DNA of 10,964 nucleotides from Methylophaga sp. (GTDB lineage: Bacteria; Pseudomonadota; Gammaproteobacteria; Nitrosococcales; Methylophagaceae), in assembly GCA_014762585.1 (NCBI GenBank), contig JABURN010000135.1:1-10964 (forward strand), given 5' to 3'. Positions within the stretch are counted from its first letter, which is position 1; each line of letters opens with the position of its first letter. The notes under the pieces were generated by a model, which saw only the letters and a program-made list of their open reading frames with translations, was not told where the DNA came from and did not search any database. This document shows, in pieces, positions 1-7,693 of the stretch. Both the position numbers and the translations under genes were made by a program.

Positions 1-691
1 CACAATCCAGATCCTGCACATTGACAGCGATATGCGGCACTGCCTGAGCACCGTCGACCAGCACAGGAATCGATTTAGCTTTGGCCTGACCGATCATTTC
101 CTTAATAGGATTGATCGTGCCCAGCGCATTCGACACATGACCAATAGCCAGGATTTTGGTGCGTTCGTTCAGCAGGCTGTCAAAATCGCTGAGATCCAGT
201 TCACCCGACTCAGTCATGGGAATGACTTTCAGTTTGGCGCCAGTCTGTTCACACACCATCTGCCACGGCACGATATTGGCGTGATGCTCGATATGACTGA
301 TCAGAATCTCATCACCCGGCTTGATCTGCGGGCGCACAAAGCTCTGTGCCACCAGGTTTATGGCTTCGGTGGCACCGCGGACAAAGACAATTTCCTTATC
401 CGATTTGGCATTCAGGAAACCACGGACTTTATCGCGAGCGCCTTCATAAGCGTCGGTCGCGCGCTGGCTCAGCCGATGCACACCACGGTGTACGTTGGCA
501 TTGTCCAGACGATAGTAGGCGTCGACCGCCTCAATCACCTGAACCGGTTTCTGGCTGCTGGCCGCATTATCCAGGTAGGCCAGCGGGTTGCCGTTCACTT
601 CCTGATTCAGAATCGGAAAGTCACGTCGGATCGCTTCAACATCAAAGTCGGTTTCTGGAAACGGCACAGCTTTTAATTCGGTTTGTGTCAT
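1..691 (-). CDS. sufS: Cysteine desulfurase SufS, N-terminal 230 residues (cut by window edge)
   Basis: PLP-dependent cysteine desulfurase that takes sulfur from cysteine and hands it, usually through SufE or SufU, to the SufBCD scaffold in the cytosol. The reading frame starts with ATG at 691 (MTQTELKAVPFPETDFDVEA) and stays open to the left edge. Visible family motifs are the N-terminal YLDNAASSQKP stretch, NVHRGVHRLS, FVRGATEAINLVA, the cofactor-stacking histidine in SHIEHHANIVPWQM, THVSN-like GHVSNALGT, and LVDGAQAVPH with the aspartate that contacts the PLP ring nitrogen. The frame breaks off just before the expected PLP-binding lysine (GHK motif); that lysine and the active-site cysteine lie outside the window, so catalytic integrity cannot be judged. 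It begins only 4 nt after the sufD stop, with an AAAGGGGCG ribosome-binding site inside the end of sufD, so it belongs to the same operon. Confidence 0.95.
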   Translation of the reverse strand, partial: MTQTELKAVPFPETDFDVEAIRRDFPILNQEVNGNPLAYLDNAASSQKPVQVIEAVDAYYRLDNANVHRGVHRLSQRATDAYEGARDKVRGFLNAKSDKEIVFVRGATEAINLVAQSFVRPQIKPGDEILISHIEHHANIVPWQMVCEQTGAKLKVIPMTESGELDLSDFDSLLNERTKILAIGHVSNALGTINPIKEMIGQAKAKSIPVLVDGAQAVPHIAVNVQDLDC

Positions 692-695
692 GCAA

Positions 696-1997
696 TCACG
701 CCCCTTTCGGTAACCGTTTTTCTATGACATTAGACAAGGCCTGACGCATTGGTGCTGACTTAATCCGTTGCAATACATCGACGGCAAAAGCATAAGTCAG
801 CAGGCTGCGTGCAGCTGTTTCATCAAGGCCACGGGCACGCAGGAAAAACAGGTGCTGTTCATCAATCTGACCGACGGTACTACCGTGGGCACATTTGACG
901 TCATCAGCATAGATTTCCAGTTCCGGTTTGGTATCGATTTCACAGCTGCGCGACAGCAACAGGTTCTTGTTGCTCTGACTGGAATCGGTCTTCTGTGCGT
1001 CCTTATGCACATTCACCTTACCGTTAAATACGGCATGGCTGTTGCCATCAAGAACACCTTTGTAGACTTCATCACTGGTGGTGTTAGGCACGGCATGATC
1101 GATACGGGTATGGTTATCGACATGCTGGTCGCCAGTGACCAGATAAAGACCATCCAGCGTCACGTGCGATTCTTCACCCAGCAACTGGCTATGGATGTCA
1201 TTACGCGCCAGTTTGCCGCCCAGTGAAATATTATTGGTATGCCAGTTACTGCCGGCCGCCTGTTTCGAGGCCAGGGTGGCGATATGGTAATGCGCCAAGG
1301 ATTCGTGCTGCAGTTTGAAGTGATTCAACGTGGCTTTTTCATCCAGCTTCACTTCGGTCACCACATTGGTGAAACCTTCGGTGTCTGCCAGGCTGACATA
1401 GTGTTCCAGCAAGGTCACTTCCGCATCCGCTTCAACCTGAATCAGATTACGCAAGTGGCTGGCCAGCTTTTGATTTTCAGCCGTGCTGATAACCAGTAAC
1501 TCAACCGGTTTGCTGATGGTCTTGCCCGCCTGCACCTGCAGCACCAGACCGTCCTGCATCAACATGGTGTTGATGGCATTCAGACCCGGTTTTTCCAGGT
1601 CGATCTGCTCACCCAGCATGGACTGCGCATTGTCGAGCCCCTCTGCCAGTGGCTTGATAGACAGGCCTTCTTCCAGGTCTTCAAGCTCGGACAATTCAGC
1701 ACTGAAACGGCCGTCAATAATGACAAAGCGATAGGCATCTTCCAATGCAGCCACGTGTGCCAACTCGGTTTTATCCAGGCTGACTGCATTGGCATCGTGA
1801 CTGAAACCTTCCTGGCTTAAAGACCACAGAGAGGTGTATTTCCAGTCCTCAACTTTTTTCGCCGGCAAGCCGTGGCGTTCAAACTGCGCACGGGCTTTGT
1901 CGCGCAGTTGCTGCAACCAGCCGAGTTCACTGCCCGGCAGGGTTTTGGCAGAAGCCACTTCGCCAAATGGCGTTGTGATTTCAGTTAACTGTTTCAT
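696..1997 (-). CDS. sufD: Fe-S cluster assembly protein SufD
   Basis: SufD is the SufB paralogue in the SufBC2D scaffold complex, where it stabilises the complex and contributes to cluster assembly and iron acquisition. The 433-residue protein has the N-terminal helical part (about 1-110, with [15 protein letters not shown]), then a beta-helix core, and a conserved C-terminal segment [13 protein letters not shown] in which His371 corresponds to the functionally important histidine (His360 in E. coli). The tail [15 protein letters not shown] and YAFAVDVL matches the region where SufD docks SufC. Length is normal for the family. The start overlaps the sufC stop as ATGA (1994-1997), and a GGAAGG ribosome-binding site lies about 9 nt upstream inside sufC, indicating translational coupling. 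No defects are visible. Confidence 0.96.
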   Translation of the reverse strand: MKQLTEITTPFGEVASAKTLPGSELGWLQQLRDKARAQFERHGLPAKKVEDWKYTSLWSLSQEGFSHDANAVSLDKTELAHVAALEDAYRFVIIDGRFSAELSELEDLEEGLSIKPLAEGLDNAQSMLGEQIDLEKPGLNAINTMLMQDGLVLQVQAGKTISKPVELLVISTAENQKLASHLRNLIQVEADAEVTLLEHYVSLADTEGFTNVVTEVKLDEKATLNHFKLQHESLAHYHIATLASKQAAGSNWHTNNISLGGKLARNDIHSQLLGEESHVTLDGLYLVTGDQHVDNHTRIDHAVPNTTSDEVYKGVLDGNSHAVFNGKVNVHKDAQKTDSSQSNKNLLLSRSCEIDTKPELEIYADDVKCAHGSTVGQIDEQHLFFLRARGLDETAARSLLTYAFAVDVLQRIKSAPMRQALSNVIEKRLPKGA

Positions 1998-2755
1998 GCG
2001 GTTTGACCTTCCGGTGCATCGTGAACCCAGCTGTAACCGGATTTTTCCAGTTCTTTAGCCAGTTCCTTGTCGCCGGATTTAACAATTTTGCCTTCAGACA
2101 GCACATGGACGAAGTCCGGCACGATATGGTCGAGCAGACGCTGATAGTGGGTAATCATGACGATCGAACGATCTTCAGCACGCAGCGCGCTGACCCCTTC
2201 AGCAACGACGCGCAGCGCGTCGATATCCAAACCGGAGTCGGTTTCATCAAGAATCGCCAGTGCTGGTTCCAGGACCGCCATCTGCAGAATCTCGTTACGT
2301 TTTTTCTCACCGCCTGAGAAGCCTTCGTTCACATTACGGTGCAGGAACTGTTCATCCATTTTGACCAGCTTCATGCGGTCACGGACGAGGTTCAGGAAGT
2401 CAATCGCATCAACTTCATCCAGCCCCTGATATTTGCGAACCGCGTTGAGGGCGGCTTTCAGCAGATAGATGTTGCTGACACCCGGGATTTCTACCGGATA
2501 TTGGAAAGCCAGGAACACACCACGCTGAGCGCGTTCTTCCGGTTCCAGCTCCAGCAGGTTTTCGCCTTTATAGATGACTTCACCCTGTGTCACTTCATAG
2601 CCGTCACGGCCGGCAAGCACATTGGATAAGGTACTTTTGCCTGCACCGTTAGGCCCCATAATGGCGTGGACTTCGCCTGGATTCACTGTCATATTGATGC
2701 CGCGGAGGATTTCTTTACCTTCAACGCTGGCATGCAGGTTTTTAATTTCTAACAT
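1994..2755 (-). CDS. sufC: Fe-S cluster assembly ATPase SufC
   Basis: ABC-type ATPase subunit of the cytosolic SufBC2D complex; ATP binding drives conformational changes in SufB and SufD during cluster assembly. At 253 residues it has normal length and all ABC motifs: Walker [10 protein letters not shown] at about 34-42, a Q-loop in [11 protein letters not shown] near 82-92, the signature [11 protein letters not shown] at 146-156 (the SufC-specific form), Walker [13 protein letters not shown] at 166-177 with the catalytic glutamate, and the switch histidine in ITHYQR at 201-206. There are no membrane segments, as expected. The stop overlaps the sufD start by 4 nt. The ribosome-binding site is weak (GAGA about 9 nt before ATG), and 46 nt separate it from sufB, the only real gap in the operon. 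Confidence 0.97.
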   Translation of the reverse strand: MLEIKNLHASVEGKEILRGINMTVNPGEVHAIMGPNGAGKSTLSNVLAGRDGYEVTQGEVIYKGENLLELEPEERAQRGVFLAFQYPVEIPGVSNIYLLKAALNAVRKYQGLDEVDAIDFLNLVRDRMKLVKMDEQFLHRNVNEGFSGGEKKRNEILQMAVLEPALAILDETDSGLDIDALRVVAEGVSALRAEDRSIVMITHYQRLLDHIVPDFVHVLSEGKIVKSGDKELAKELEKSGYSWVHDAPEGQTA

Positions 2756-2801
2756 GTATAAGTCTCTATATTTCTGAAAATCCGAATGGGTTCTCGTTCG
2801 T

Positions 2802-4250
2802 TTAACCGACGGAACCTTCTAATGACAAACCGAGCAGGTTCTGCGCTTCGACTGCGAATTCCATCGGCAGCTCGCGAATGACCTGTTTGCAGAAACCGTT
2901 CACTATCATGGAGACCGCATCTTCGGCATCCAGACCGCGCTGCTTACAATAGAACAGCTGGTCTTCACTGATTTTTGAAGTCGAGGCCTCGTGCTCCACC
3001 TTCGCTGTCGGGTTTTTCACCTCGATATACGGGAAGGTGTGGGCACCGCATTTGTCGCCCATCAGCAAGGAATCACACTCGGTGTAGTTACGGGCGTTTT
3101 CCGCATTGGGGCCGACACGAACCAGGCCGCGATACGCGTTTTGTGAACGGCCGGCAGAAATACCTTTGGAGATGATGGTCGAGCTGGTGTTTTTGCCCAG
3201 GTGAATCATCTTGGTACCGGTATCAGCCTGTTGCATGTTGTTGGTGACCGCCACCGAGTAGAATTCACCGATGGAGTTATCACCCTGCAGCACCACACTC
3301 GGATATTTCCAGGTGATGGCTGAACCGGTTTCTACCTGTGTCCAGGACACTTTGGAGGATTCACCACGGCAGGCAGCACGTTTGGTCACGAAGTTATAAA
3401 TACCGCCCTTGCCGTTTTCATCACCGGGATACCAGTTCTGTACGGTGGAGTATTTGATTTCAGCACGGTCCAGCGCGACCAGTTCCACTACGGCAGCGTG
3501 CAGCTGGTTTTCATCACGCATCGGCGCGGTACAGCCTTCCAGATAGCTGACATAGGCATCATCGTCGGCAATAATCAGTGTACGCTCGAACTGGCCGGTA
3601 TTGGCCGCGTTGATACGGAAATAAGTCGACAATTCCATCGGGCAACGCACGCCTTTTGGAATGTAGACAAAAGAACCGTCACTGAAGACCGCTGAGTTCA
3701 GGGCTGCATAGTAATTGTCCTTATAAGGCACTACACTGCCCAGATATTTTTCAACCAGTTCCGGGTGTTCTTTCACGGCCTGAGAGATAGGCATGAAGAT
3801 AATGCCCTCTTCTGCCAGCTTGTCCTGGAAAGTGCTGGCCACAGACACACTGTCAAACACCGCATCGACGGCAACACCGGCGAGACGGGCACGTTCATCC
3901 AATGGCACACCCAGTTTTTCGTAGGTACGCAACAGCTCCGGATCGACTTCATCCAGACTTTTCGGACCGTCGTCTTTTTTCTTCGGCGCTGAGTAATAGC
4001 TGATTTGCTGATAGTCGATCTCAGGATAATGCACATGCGCCCATTCCGGCGTGTCCATGGTCAGCCAGTGGCGATACGCTTTCAGGCGCCATTCCAGCAT
4101 GAACTCAGGCTCTCCCTTGATACGGGAGATTTCACGGATCACATCTTCACTGAGGCCGGGCGGCAGACTTTCAGCCTCGATGTCGGTGACAAAACCGGCT
4201 TTGTATTCTCTCTGAGTAATCGACTCAAGTTGTTGACTTTGATCAGTCAT
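2802..4250 (-). CDS. sufB: Fe-S cluster assembly scaffold SufB
   Basis: SufB is the scaffold subunit on which the nascent Fe-S cluster is built from SufS-derived persulfide sulfur, in complex with SufC and SufD. I start it at ATG 4250 ([10 protein letters not shown], 482 residues), because GGTGAG sits about 5 nt upstream; an in-frame ATG at 4262 has only AGG directly abutting it. Conserved blocks include [18 protein letters not shown], the [20 protein letters not shown] region, [19 protein letters not shown], and [20 protein letters not shown], where Cys392 corresponds to E. coli Cys405, the proposed cluster or persulfide residue. The C-terminal [10 protein letters not shown] and AISMI-like SMIVNGFCK form the SufC-docking region. 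The start overlaps the end of the regulator gene by 8 nt (ATGACTGA), so translation of the two is likely coupled. Length fits the family. Confidence 0.96.
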   Translation of the reverse strand: MTDQSQQLESITQREYKAGFVTDIEAESLPPGLSEDVIREISRIKGEPEFMLEWRLKAYRHWLTMDTPEWAHVHYPEIDYQQISYYSAPKKKDDGPKSLDEVDPELLRTYEKLGVPLDERARLAGVAVDAVFDSVSVASTFQDKLAEEGIIFMPISQAVKEHPELVEKYLGSVVPYKDNYYAALNSAVFSDGSFVYIPKGVRCPMELSTYFRINAANTGQFERTLIIADDDAYVSYLEGCTAPMRDENQLHAAVVELVALDRAEIKYSTVQNWYPGDENGKGGIYNFVTKRAACRGESSKVSWTQVETGSAITWKYPSVVLQGDNSIGEFYSVAVTNNMQQADTGTKMIHLGKNTSSTIISKGISAGRSQNAYRGLVRVGPNAENARNYTECDSLLMGDKCGAHTFPYIEVKNPTAKVEHEASTSKISEDQLFYCKQRGLDAEDAVSMIVNGFCKQVIRELPMEFAVEAQNLLGLSLEGSVG

Positions 4251-4734
4251 GAAACTCACCATCCTGTATTGTTGCGTTACTCATCCCAGCTGCTGATGAG
4301 TAGAATCTAATTGGGCTCAAGCCCGTTGTATTCTGCGGTGTCAGCATGTCGGACAACTTAACCTCGTCCAGGGCGTGAAACACCGCGTTATTAATGCGCG
4401 TCCAGTTAGTCTGGACCGCACAGTGTGTTTCCTGCTCGCAGTGGCTTTCGCTGCTGACACATTCAGTCAAGGCTATCGGGCCTTCAATAGCCGTGATTAT
4501 TTCAGCGACCGAGATCTGGTCAGCTGAACGGCTCAGACTGTAACCACCGGCGACGCCACGCTCCGACTGCAGCAGACCACCGTGCGATAATGATTTAAGC
4601 ACTTTTCTGACAGTCGGCAGCGGCACCTTTACCGCATCGGCGATAGCATGGGCGCTGTGTTGCTCTCTGGCGTGCGTTGCCAGAAAGCTCATCAGCACAA
4701 TGCCGTAATCTGTCAGTTTTCCCATACGCAGCAT
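4243..4734 (-). CDS. sufR: Rrf2-family SUF operon regulator (SufR/IscR-like)
   Basis: Predicted transcription factor of the Rrf2 family, of the type that heads SUF operons in many gammaproteobacteria; it probably represses or tunes the operon according to Fe-S cluster supply. The 163-residue protein has an N-terminal winged helix (about 1-70: [43 protein letters not shown]) and, after the dimerisation helix, three cysteines in [16 protein letters not shown] (Cys92, Cys99, Cys105). The spacing is C-x6-C-x5-C, slightly different from the C-x5-C-x5-C of classical IscR and typical of the SUF-specific branch; the three cysteines presumably hold a cluster. The start at 4734 is supported by a strong TTAGGAGGT ribosome-binding site 7 nt upstream; an ATG at 4725 lacks this spacing. 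The C-terminal tail after about residue 130 is unremarkable. SufR is also used for an unrelated cyanobacterial repressor, so the symbol is provisional. Confidence 0.9.
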   Translation of the reverse strand: MLRMGKLTDYGIVLMSFLATHAREQHSAHAIADAVKVPLPTVRKVLKSLSHGGLLQSERGVAGGYSLSRSADQISVAEIITAIEGPIALTECVSSESHCEQETHCAVQTNWTRINNAVFHALDEVKLSDMLTPQNTTGLSPIRFYSSAAGMSNATIQDGEFHD

Positions 4735-4747
4735 AGCTGAACCTCCT

Positions 4748-4772
4748 AATTGGTACTATTATAGTATCAATT
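4748..4772. promoter_or_regulatory. 25-bp palindromic operator upstream of the SUF regulator
   Basis: The arms AATTGGTACTAT (4748-4759) and ATAGTATCAATT (4761-4772) flank a single T and match as an inverted repeat at 11 of 12 positions. Dyads of about this size, with a conserved TAGT/ACTA core, are typical of Rrf2-family binding sites. It lies 13 nt upstream of the regulator start codon, overlaps the predicted -10 box and ends beside the ribosome-binding site, so binding would block transcription. Autoregulation by the adjacent Rrf2 protein is inferred. Confidence 0.7.
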
Positions 4773-4786
4773 CAGAGAATAACCAA
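4758..4786 (-). promoter_or_regulatory. Predicted sigma-70 promoter of the suf operon
   Basis: On the minus strand a -35 element TTGGTT (4786-4781) and a perfect -10 box TATAAT (4763-4758) are separated by 17 nt. The -10 lies exactly in the centre of the palindrome. Transcription would begin close to 4750, leaving a leader of only about 16 nt containing the AGGAGGT ribosome-binding site. Confidence 0.65.
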
Positions 4787-4848
4787 GTGATTTGCTCAGA
4801 TATTGTCGCAGGTCGAGTGAAAATTCCGTTGATTTCGCGTATGGTGAT

Positions 4849-4876
4849 GAACTTTAAAACGTGCAATTGTACTAAA
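4849..4876 (+). promoter_or_regulatory. Candidate sigma-E (RpoE)-type promoter for the fkpA-like gene
   Basis: GAACTT (4849-4854) is followed by a 16-nt spacer and ACTAAA (4871-4876). This resembles the envelope-stress sigma factor consensus, in which GGAACTT is followed about 16 nt later by TCTRA or TCAAA; here the -10 differs in its first base. The E. coli fkpA gene is a known RpoE target, so the context is consistent. A weaker sigma-70 candidate, TTGATT (4829-4834) with TTTAAA (4853-4858) at 18 nt, overlaps it. Confidence 0.45.
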
Positions 4877-4922
4877 TTCGGCAACGCCTATTGAGTTAAA
4901 TTCCAACGAGAGAGCCTGATAA

Positions 4923-5603
4923 ATGAAATTAAAAGCACTGATTTTTTTACCCTTGTTATTTGGAGCAAACGTAATGGCTGATGATCACGCCGCAACCCTG
5001 GACTCAGACAAACAGAAACTGAGCTATATCTTTGGTATTCAAGTTGGACAAAACATGCTGCAGGAAGGAGTTGAGCTTGACCTGGATGCCTTCAAAGCCG
5101 GCGTTGCCGACATGATGGCTGGCAAACAGCCACAATTGGATCAGGCGACTGCCGAAAAAGTCATTCAGGAATTCCAGGCCCAGAAAGCCCAGGAAATGGC
5201 TAAAGTCATGAACGAAAAGCAGTCTGAAGCTAAAGCTTACATGGCAGAAAATGCCAAGAAAGACGGTGTCGTGACAACAGATAGCGGCCTGCAATATGAA
5301 ATCATTAAAGAAGGTGATGGCGCGACGCCGACTGAAAACGACAAAGTCATCGCTCATTACAAAGGCACCTTGCTTGACGGTACCGTGTTTGACAGCTCAT
5401 ACGAGCGTGGTGAACCGGCTACTTTCCCGGTTAACGGTGTGATTCAGGGCTGGCAGGAAACACTGCAAATGATGAAGGAAGGTGGCAAATGGCGCATCGT
5501 CGTTCCCGCTAACCTTGCTTACGGCCCACGTGGTGCTGGCCAGCTGATTGGCCCTAACGAAACGCTGATTTTCGATATCGAACTTATCGCTATCACTCAG
5601 TAA
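4923..5603 (+). CDS. fkpA: Periplasmic FKBP-type peptidyl-prolyl isomerase (FkpA/Mip-like)
   Basis: Predicted periplasmic peptidyl-prolyl cis-trans isomerase and chaperone that helps exported proteins fold. A signal peptide is evident (MKLKALIFLPLLFGANVMA, cleavage near residue 19/20 before DDHAA). Residues about 25-70 form the helical dimerisation domain with the typical KLSYIFGIQVGQNM start, followed by a long charged helix at about 72-112 and the FKBP domain at about 115-226. Active-site positions of FKBP are present: Tyr146 (AHYKG), Phe156-Asp157 (VFDSS), Val173-Ile174 and Trp177 (GVIQGW), Tyr200 (LAYGPRGAG) and Phe217. At 226 residues it is close to Mip and FklB in length, somewhat shorter than E. 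coli FkpA, so fklB or mip would be equally fair names. A GAGAGAG ribosome-binding site lies 8 nt before ATG. It diverges from the suf operon and converges with ampD, and so forms a single-gene unit. Confidence 0.9.
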   Translation: MKLKALIFLPLLFGANVMADDHAATLDSDKQKLSYIFGIQVGQNMLQEGVELDLDAFKAGVADMMAGKQPQLDQATAEKVIQEFQAQKAQEMAKVMNEKQSEAKAYMAENAKKDGVVTTDSGLQYEIIKEGDGATPTENDKVIAHYKGTLLDGTVFDSSYERGEPATFPVNGVIQGWQETLQMMKEGGKWRIVVPANLAYGPRGAGQLIGPNETLIFDIELIAITQ

Positions 5604-5621
5604 GCCGCTGGCCTGATGAGA

Positions 5622-5649
5622 AAAAAAGCCGCCCAAGGGCGGCTTTTTT
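5622..5649. terminator. Bidirectional intrinsic terminator between fkpA and ampD
   Basis: A perfect inverted repeat: AAAAAAGCCGCCC (5622-5634), AA, then GGGCGGCTTTTTT (5637-5649). The GC-rich stem is flanked by an A-tract and a T-tract, so it has a T run after the stem in both directions. It starts 18 nt after the fkpA stop and ends 3 nt from the ampD stop, serving both convergent genes. Confidence 0.92.
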
Positions 5650-5652
5650 GTT

Positions 5653-6201
5653 TCAGTCGAGTAGCTGTCTCAAATAATCCCATTCAAAAAACGGTCCTGG
5701 ATCGGTTTTTCGACCCGGTGCGATATGTTCATGGCCGGTGATGCGCTCATAATTCAGTTTCGGATAAGCCTCACACAATGCCGTAATCACTTTAGCCAGT
5801 TGATGATACTGCACATCCTCAAAAGGCTTGTCATCACAGCCCTCCAGCTCAATACCGATTGTAAAGTCATTGCAACGATCCCTGCCCTGCCAGCTTGAAA
5901 CGCCTGCATGCCAGGCGCGTTGATGAAACGGGACAAATTGCACCACTTCGCCATCACGCCTGATCAGCAGGTGAGAGGAGACTTTCAGGCCGTCCAGTTG
6001 TTCAAAATAAGGATGCTGAGAGCTATCGAGCTGGTTAAGAAATAAATCATCTATGAAGCGCCCGCCGAACTCCCCCGGTGGCAGACTGATGTTATGAATG
6101 ACGATGCCACGAATGTCTTCCGGCTCGGGACGATCATCATGGTTGGGTGACAAGGTAAACACGGCGTCAGTGCAGCGCCCTTCTGCTAATTCAATGTTCA
6201 A
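5653..6201 (-). CDS. ampD: 1,6-anhydro-N-acetylmuramyl-L-alanine amidase AmpD
   Basis: Cytosolic zinc amidase that cleaves the peptide from 1,6-anhydro-muropeptides during cell-wall recycling; in species with an inducible AmpC beta-lactamase it lowers the inducer. The 182-residue protein is family length and has the amidase_2 motifs: IVIHNISLPPGEFGG with zinc ligand His36, SSHLLIRRDGEVVQFVP, RAWHAGVSSWQGRDRCNDF, IGIELEG with Glu118, and TGHEHIAPGRKTDPGP with zinc ligands His157 and Asp167 and catalytic Lys165. The start is TTG at 6201: an in-frame TGA lies five codons upstream, no ATG or GTG is available before the conserved region, and GAGGG lies about 9 nt upstream. There is no signal peptide, consistent with cytosolic AmpD rather than the exported paralogues. 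It diverges from nadC. Confidence 0.93.
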   Translation of the reverse strand: MNIELAEGRCTDAVFTLSPNHDDRPEPEDIRGIVIHNISLPPGEFGGRFIDDLFLNQLDSSQHPYFEQLDGLKVSSHLLIRRDGEVVQFVPFHQRAWHAGVSSWQGRDRCNDFTIGIELEGCDDKPFEDVQYHQLAKVITALCEAYPKLNYERITGHEHIAPGRKTDPGPFFEWDYLRQLLD

Positions 6202-6267
6202 AAAAGCGTTCCCTCAATGACATGGATTATTCAGTCTTCACGCGTTACCCTATTAGGTTTTCGAACA
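6202..6267. promoter_or_regulatory. Divergent ampD/nadC intergenic region
   Basis: About 66 bp separate the ampD start codon and the preferred nadC start. Both genes need their transcription signals here or inside each other's 5' end. I see ribosome-binding-like GAGGG for ampD and AGG for nadC, but no convincing -35/-10 pair; TATTAG at 6251-6256 is the best -10 for nadC and is weak. Confidence 0.35.
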
Positions 6268-7122
6268 ATGAGCCCGTCAATGAGCATTGAAAACCCGTTA
6301 CCGCCTGCGTTTATCGACTCCCAGGTTAAGCTTGCCCTGCTGGAAGATGTCGGTCAACAGGATTTAACCGCCAATCTGATTCCTGCTAACGCAGAGGCCG
6401 AAGCGCAGCTTATTACCCGTCAGGATGCTGTTTTATGTGGACGTGACTGGTTTGAAACTGTATTTAATCAGCTGGATAACAACATTCAGATTGACTGGCT
6501 GGCAACAGATGGCGATGCGCTTGCAGCGGATGAAGTGATATGCCGGATTAATGGTCCGGCCAGGGCCATTTTGACCGGTGAGCGCACCGCGATGAATTTT
6601 TTGCAGACACTATCGGCAACCTCGACGCTGGCCAAGCGATACGCTGATGCGGTTGCCGGACTGCCGGTCAAAGTACTGGATACCCGTAAAACACTGCCAG
6701 GCTGGCGGGTGGCTCAAAAATATGCTGTGCGCTGCGGTGGCTGCTTTAATCATCGCTTTGGTCTGTATGACGGGATTCTTATCAAAGAAAACCACATCAA
6801 TGCCGCAGGCTCGATTGCCGCCGCGGTGTCTCAGGCACAATTGCTGAATGCCGGCGTAGCTATTGAAGTGGAAGTAGAGAACCTGGATGAACTCCATCAG
6901 GCCCTGCAGGCCGGTGCTGATATTGTACTGCTGGATAACTTTGAACTTGAAACACTGAAACAAGCCGTGGTTATCAATGAGAAAAAAGCCTTGCTGGAAG
7001 CTTCCGGCGGTATCAGCCTTAGCAACATTCGTGACATTGCAGAAACCGGTGTCGACAGAATTTCAGTGGGGGCCTTGACCAAGGATATTCAGGCTGTGGA
7101 TTTATCTTTACGTTTTCTATAA
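6268..7122 (+). CDS. nadC: Nicotinate-nucleotide pyrophosphorylase (quinolinate phosphoribosyltransferase) NadC
   Basis: Converts quinolinate and PRPP to nicotinate mononucleotide, CO2 and pyrophosphate in de novo NAD synthesis. The frame is open from an ATG at 6217, but the first 17 codons (starting MTWIIQSSRV) do not resemble the family, so I prefer the ATG at 6268 (MSPSMSIENPLPP, 284 residues), with AGG about 10 nt upstream; ATG 6280 is also possible. In 284-residue numbering the N-terminal domain carries LLEDVGQQDLT and TGERTAMNFLQTLS (103-116), and the barrel carries DTRKTLPG (138-145), KYAVRCGGCFNHR with the substrate-binding His-Arg (151-163), LIKENHI (171-177), EVEVENLDE, LLDNF (221-225) and SVGALTK (266-272). 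All expected phosphate- and quinolinate-binding positions look intact. Divergence from ampD is the same arrangement as in enterobacteria. Confidence 0.94.
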   Translation: MSPSMSIENPLPPAFIDSQVKLALLEDVGQQDLTANLIPANAEAEAQLITRQDAVLCGRDWFETVFNQLDNNIQIDWLATDGDALAADEVICRINGPARAILTGERTAMNFLQTLSATSTLAKRYADAVAGLPVKVLDTRKTLPGWRVAQKYAVRCGGCFNHRFGLYDGILIKENHINAAGSIAAAVSQAQLLNAGVAIEVEVENLDELHQALQAGADIVLLDNFELETLKQAVVINEKKALLEASGGISLSNIRDIAETGVDRISVGALTKDIQAVDLSLRFL

Positions 7123-7124
7123 AA

Positions 7125-7155
7125 AACCGCAGTCGAAAATAGCCGAGCTGCGGTT
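7125..7155 (-). terminator. Intrinsic terminator downstream of the PepSY gene
   Basis: AACCGCAG (7125-7132) pairs with CTGCGGTT (7148-7155), and TCG/CGA can extend the stem inward. Read on the minus strand, the hairpin is followed by a run of six T's, giving a good terminator for the PepSY gene. On the plus strand there is no T-tract, so it would stop nadC transcripts poorly, if at all. Confidence 0.7.
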
Positions 7156-7175
7156 GAAAGTAAAAGTATCAGGAA

Positions 7176-7676
7176 TTATTCGAGGCCGACTTGCCAAAGC
7201 TCCTTGTTAGTCTCAACCACCTCACCGGTAGTCGCATCGATTTCAATCTTTATTTCACCATCTTCATAGGTATCAATATCAAATTCATACGAGGAATCAC
7301 CATTAGACTCAATCTCGTATTCAACCTCAATGATCTCTCCAGGATGAAGCTTTAATGCAATCGCTCTGGCCTCTTCCTCATTAAACTTCACGTTTCGCTT
7401 GAAGAGAGGATTGTTGGGGTGAGCCACTTCTCTTTCCAGTTCGATTAGTTCCCCTGTAGCTTTCAGGCACTCTACGTCCCAGTCGTTACCATCCAGTCCC
7501 CTGATATCAAACTCATAAACCTCACGATCATTTTCGAGTTTGAGTTCTACTTTGATCACCTGCCCGTCACGGGCATTCAAAGCCACTCTAAGGCAGTCTT
7601 CAAATTGTTGATTGCTCTGTGCAGCAACGCTGCTGATTGGCCAAATCAGCATGGCCGACAACAAGGTTTTTAACAT
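7176..7676 (-). CDS. Secreted acidic protein with two PepSY repeats
   Basis: Predicted periplasmic protein of 166 residues: a signal peptide (MLKTLLSAMLIWPISSVAAQ) and then two PepSY-like repeats. The repeats align well with each other: IKVELKLENDREVYEFDIRG, ending in KATGELIELERE, against IEVEYEIESNGDSSYEFDID, ending in DATTGEVVETNKE. Each has the helix-sheet layout and the acidic YEFDI strand of the PepSY fold. By my count the mature part has 38 Asp/Glu against 15 Lys/Arg, hence is strongly acidic. Two cysteines (28 and 70) occur only in the first repeat. I use ATG 7676, with AGGA 6 nt upstream and the signal peptide directly following; an in-frame ATG at 7718 would add 14 unlikely residues encoded by a hairpin. 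It follows the TonB receptor on the same strand. PepSY proteins are linked to metal or redox functions and to protease inhibition; metal binding is my inference, the substrate unknown. Confidence 0.8.
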   Translation of the reverse strand: MLKTLLSAMLIWPISSVAAQSNQQFEDCLRVALNARDGQVIKVELKLENDREVYEFDIRGLDGNDWDVECLKATGELIELEREVAHPNNPLFKRNVKFNEEEARAIALKLHPGEIIEVEYEIESNGDSSYEFDIDTYEDGEIKIEIDATTGEVVETNKELWQVGLE

Positions 7677-7693
7677 GCTTGATCCTGAAATAA

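Noticed and set aside
32..676. Long plus-strand open frame opposite sufS
   Set aside because: It is the complement of a clearly conserved SufS sequence and its protein resembles no family; the same applies to the other plus-strand frames opposite sufD, sufC, sufB and the TonB receptor.
4251..4262. Upstream ATG for sufB at 4262 adding four residues
   Set aside because: Its only Shine-Dalgarno-like bases (AGG) directly abut the codon, while ATG 4250 has GGTGAG at good spacing.
4865..4877. Second half-site of the SUF regulator operator (AATTGTACTA) upstream of fkpA
   Set aside because: It lacks one base relative to AATTGGTACTA and has no matching second arm; it also lies within the better-explained sigma-E-like promoter.
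6217..6267. Extended nadC N-terminus from ATG 6217
   Set aside because: The 17 extra residues lack family similarity and lie in the short divergent promoter space with ampD.
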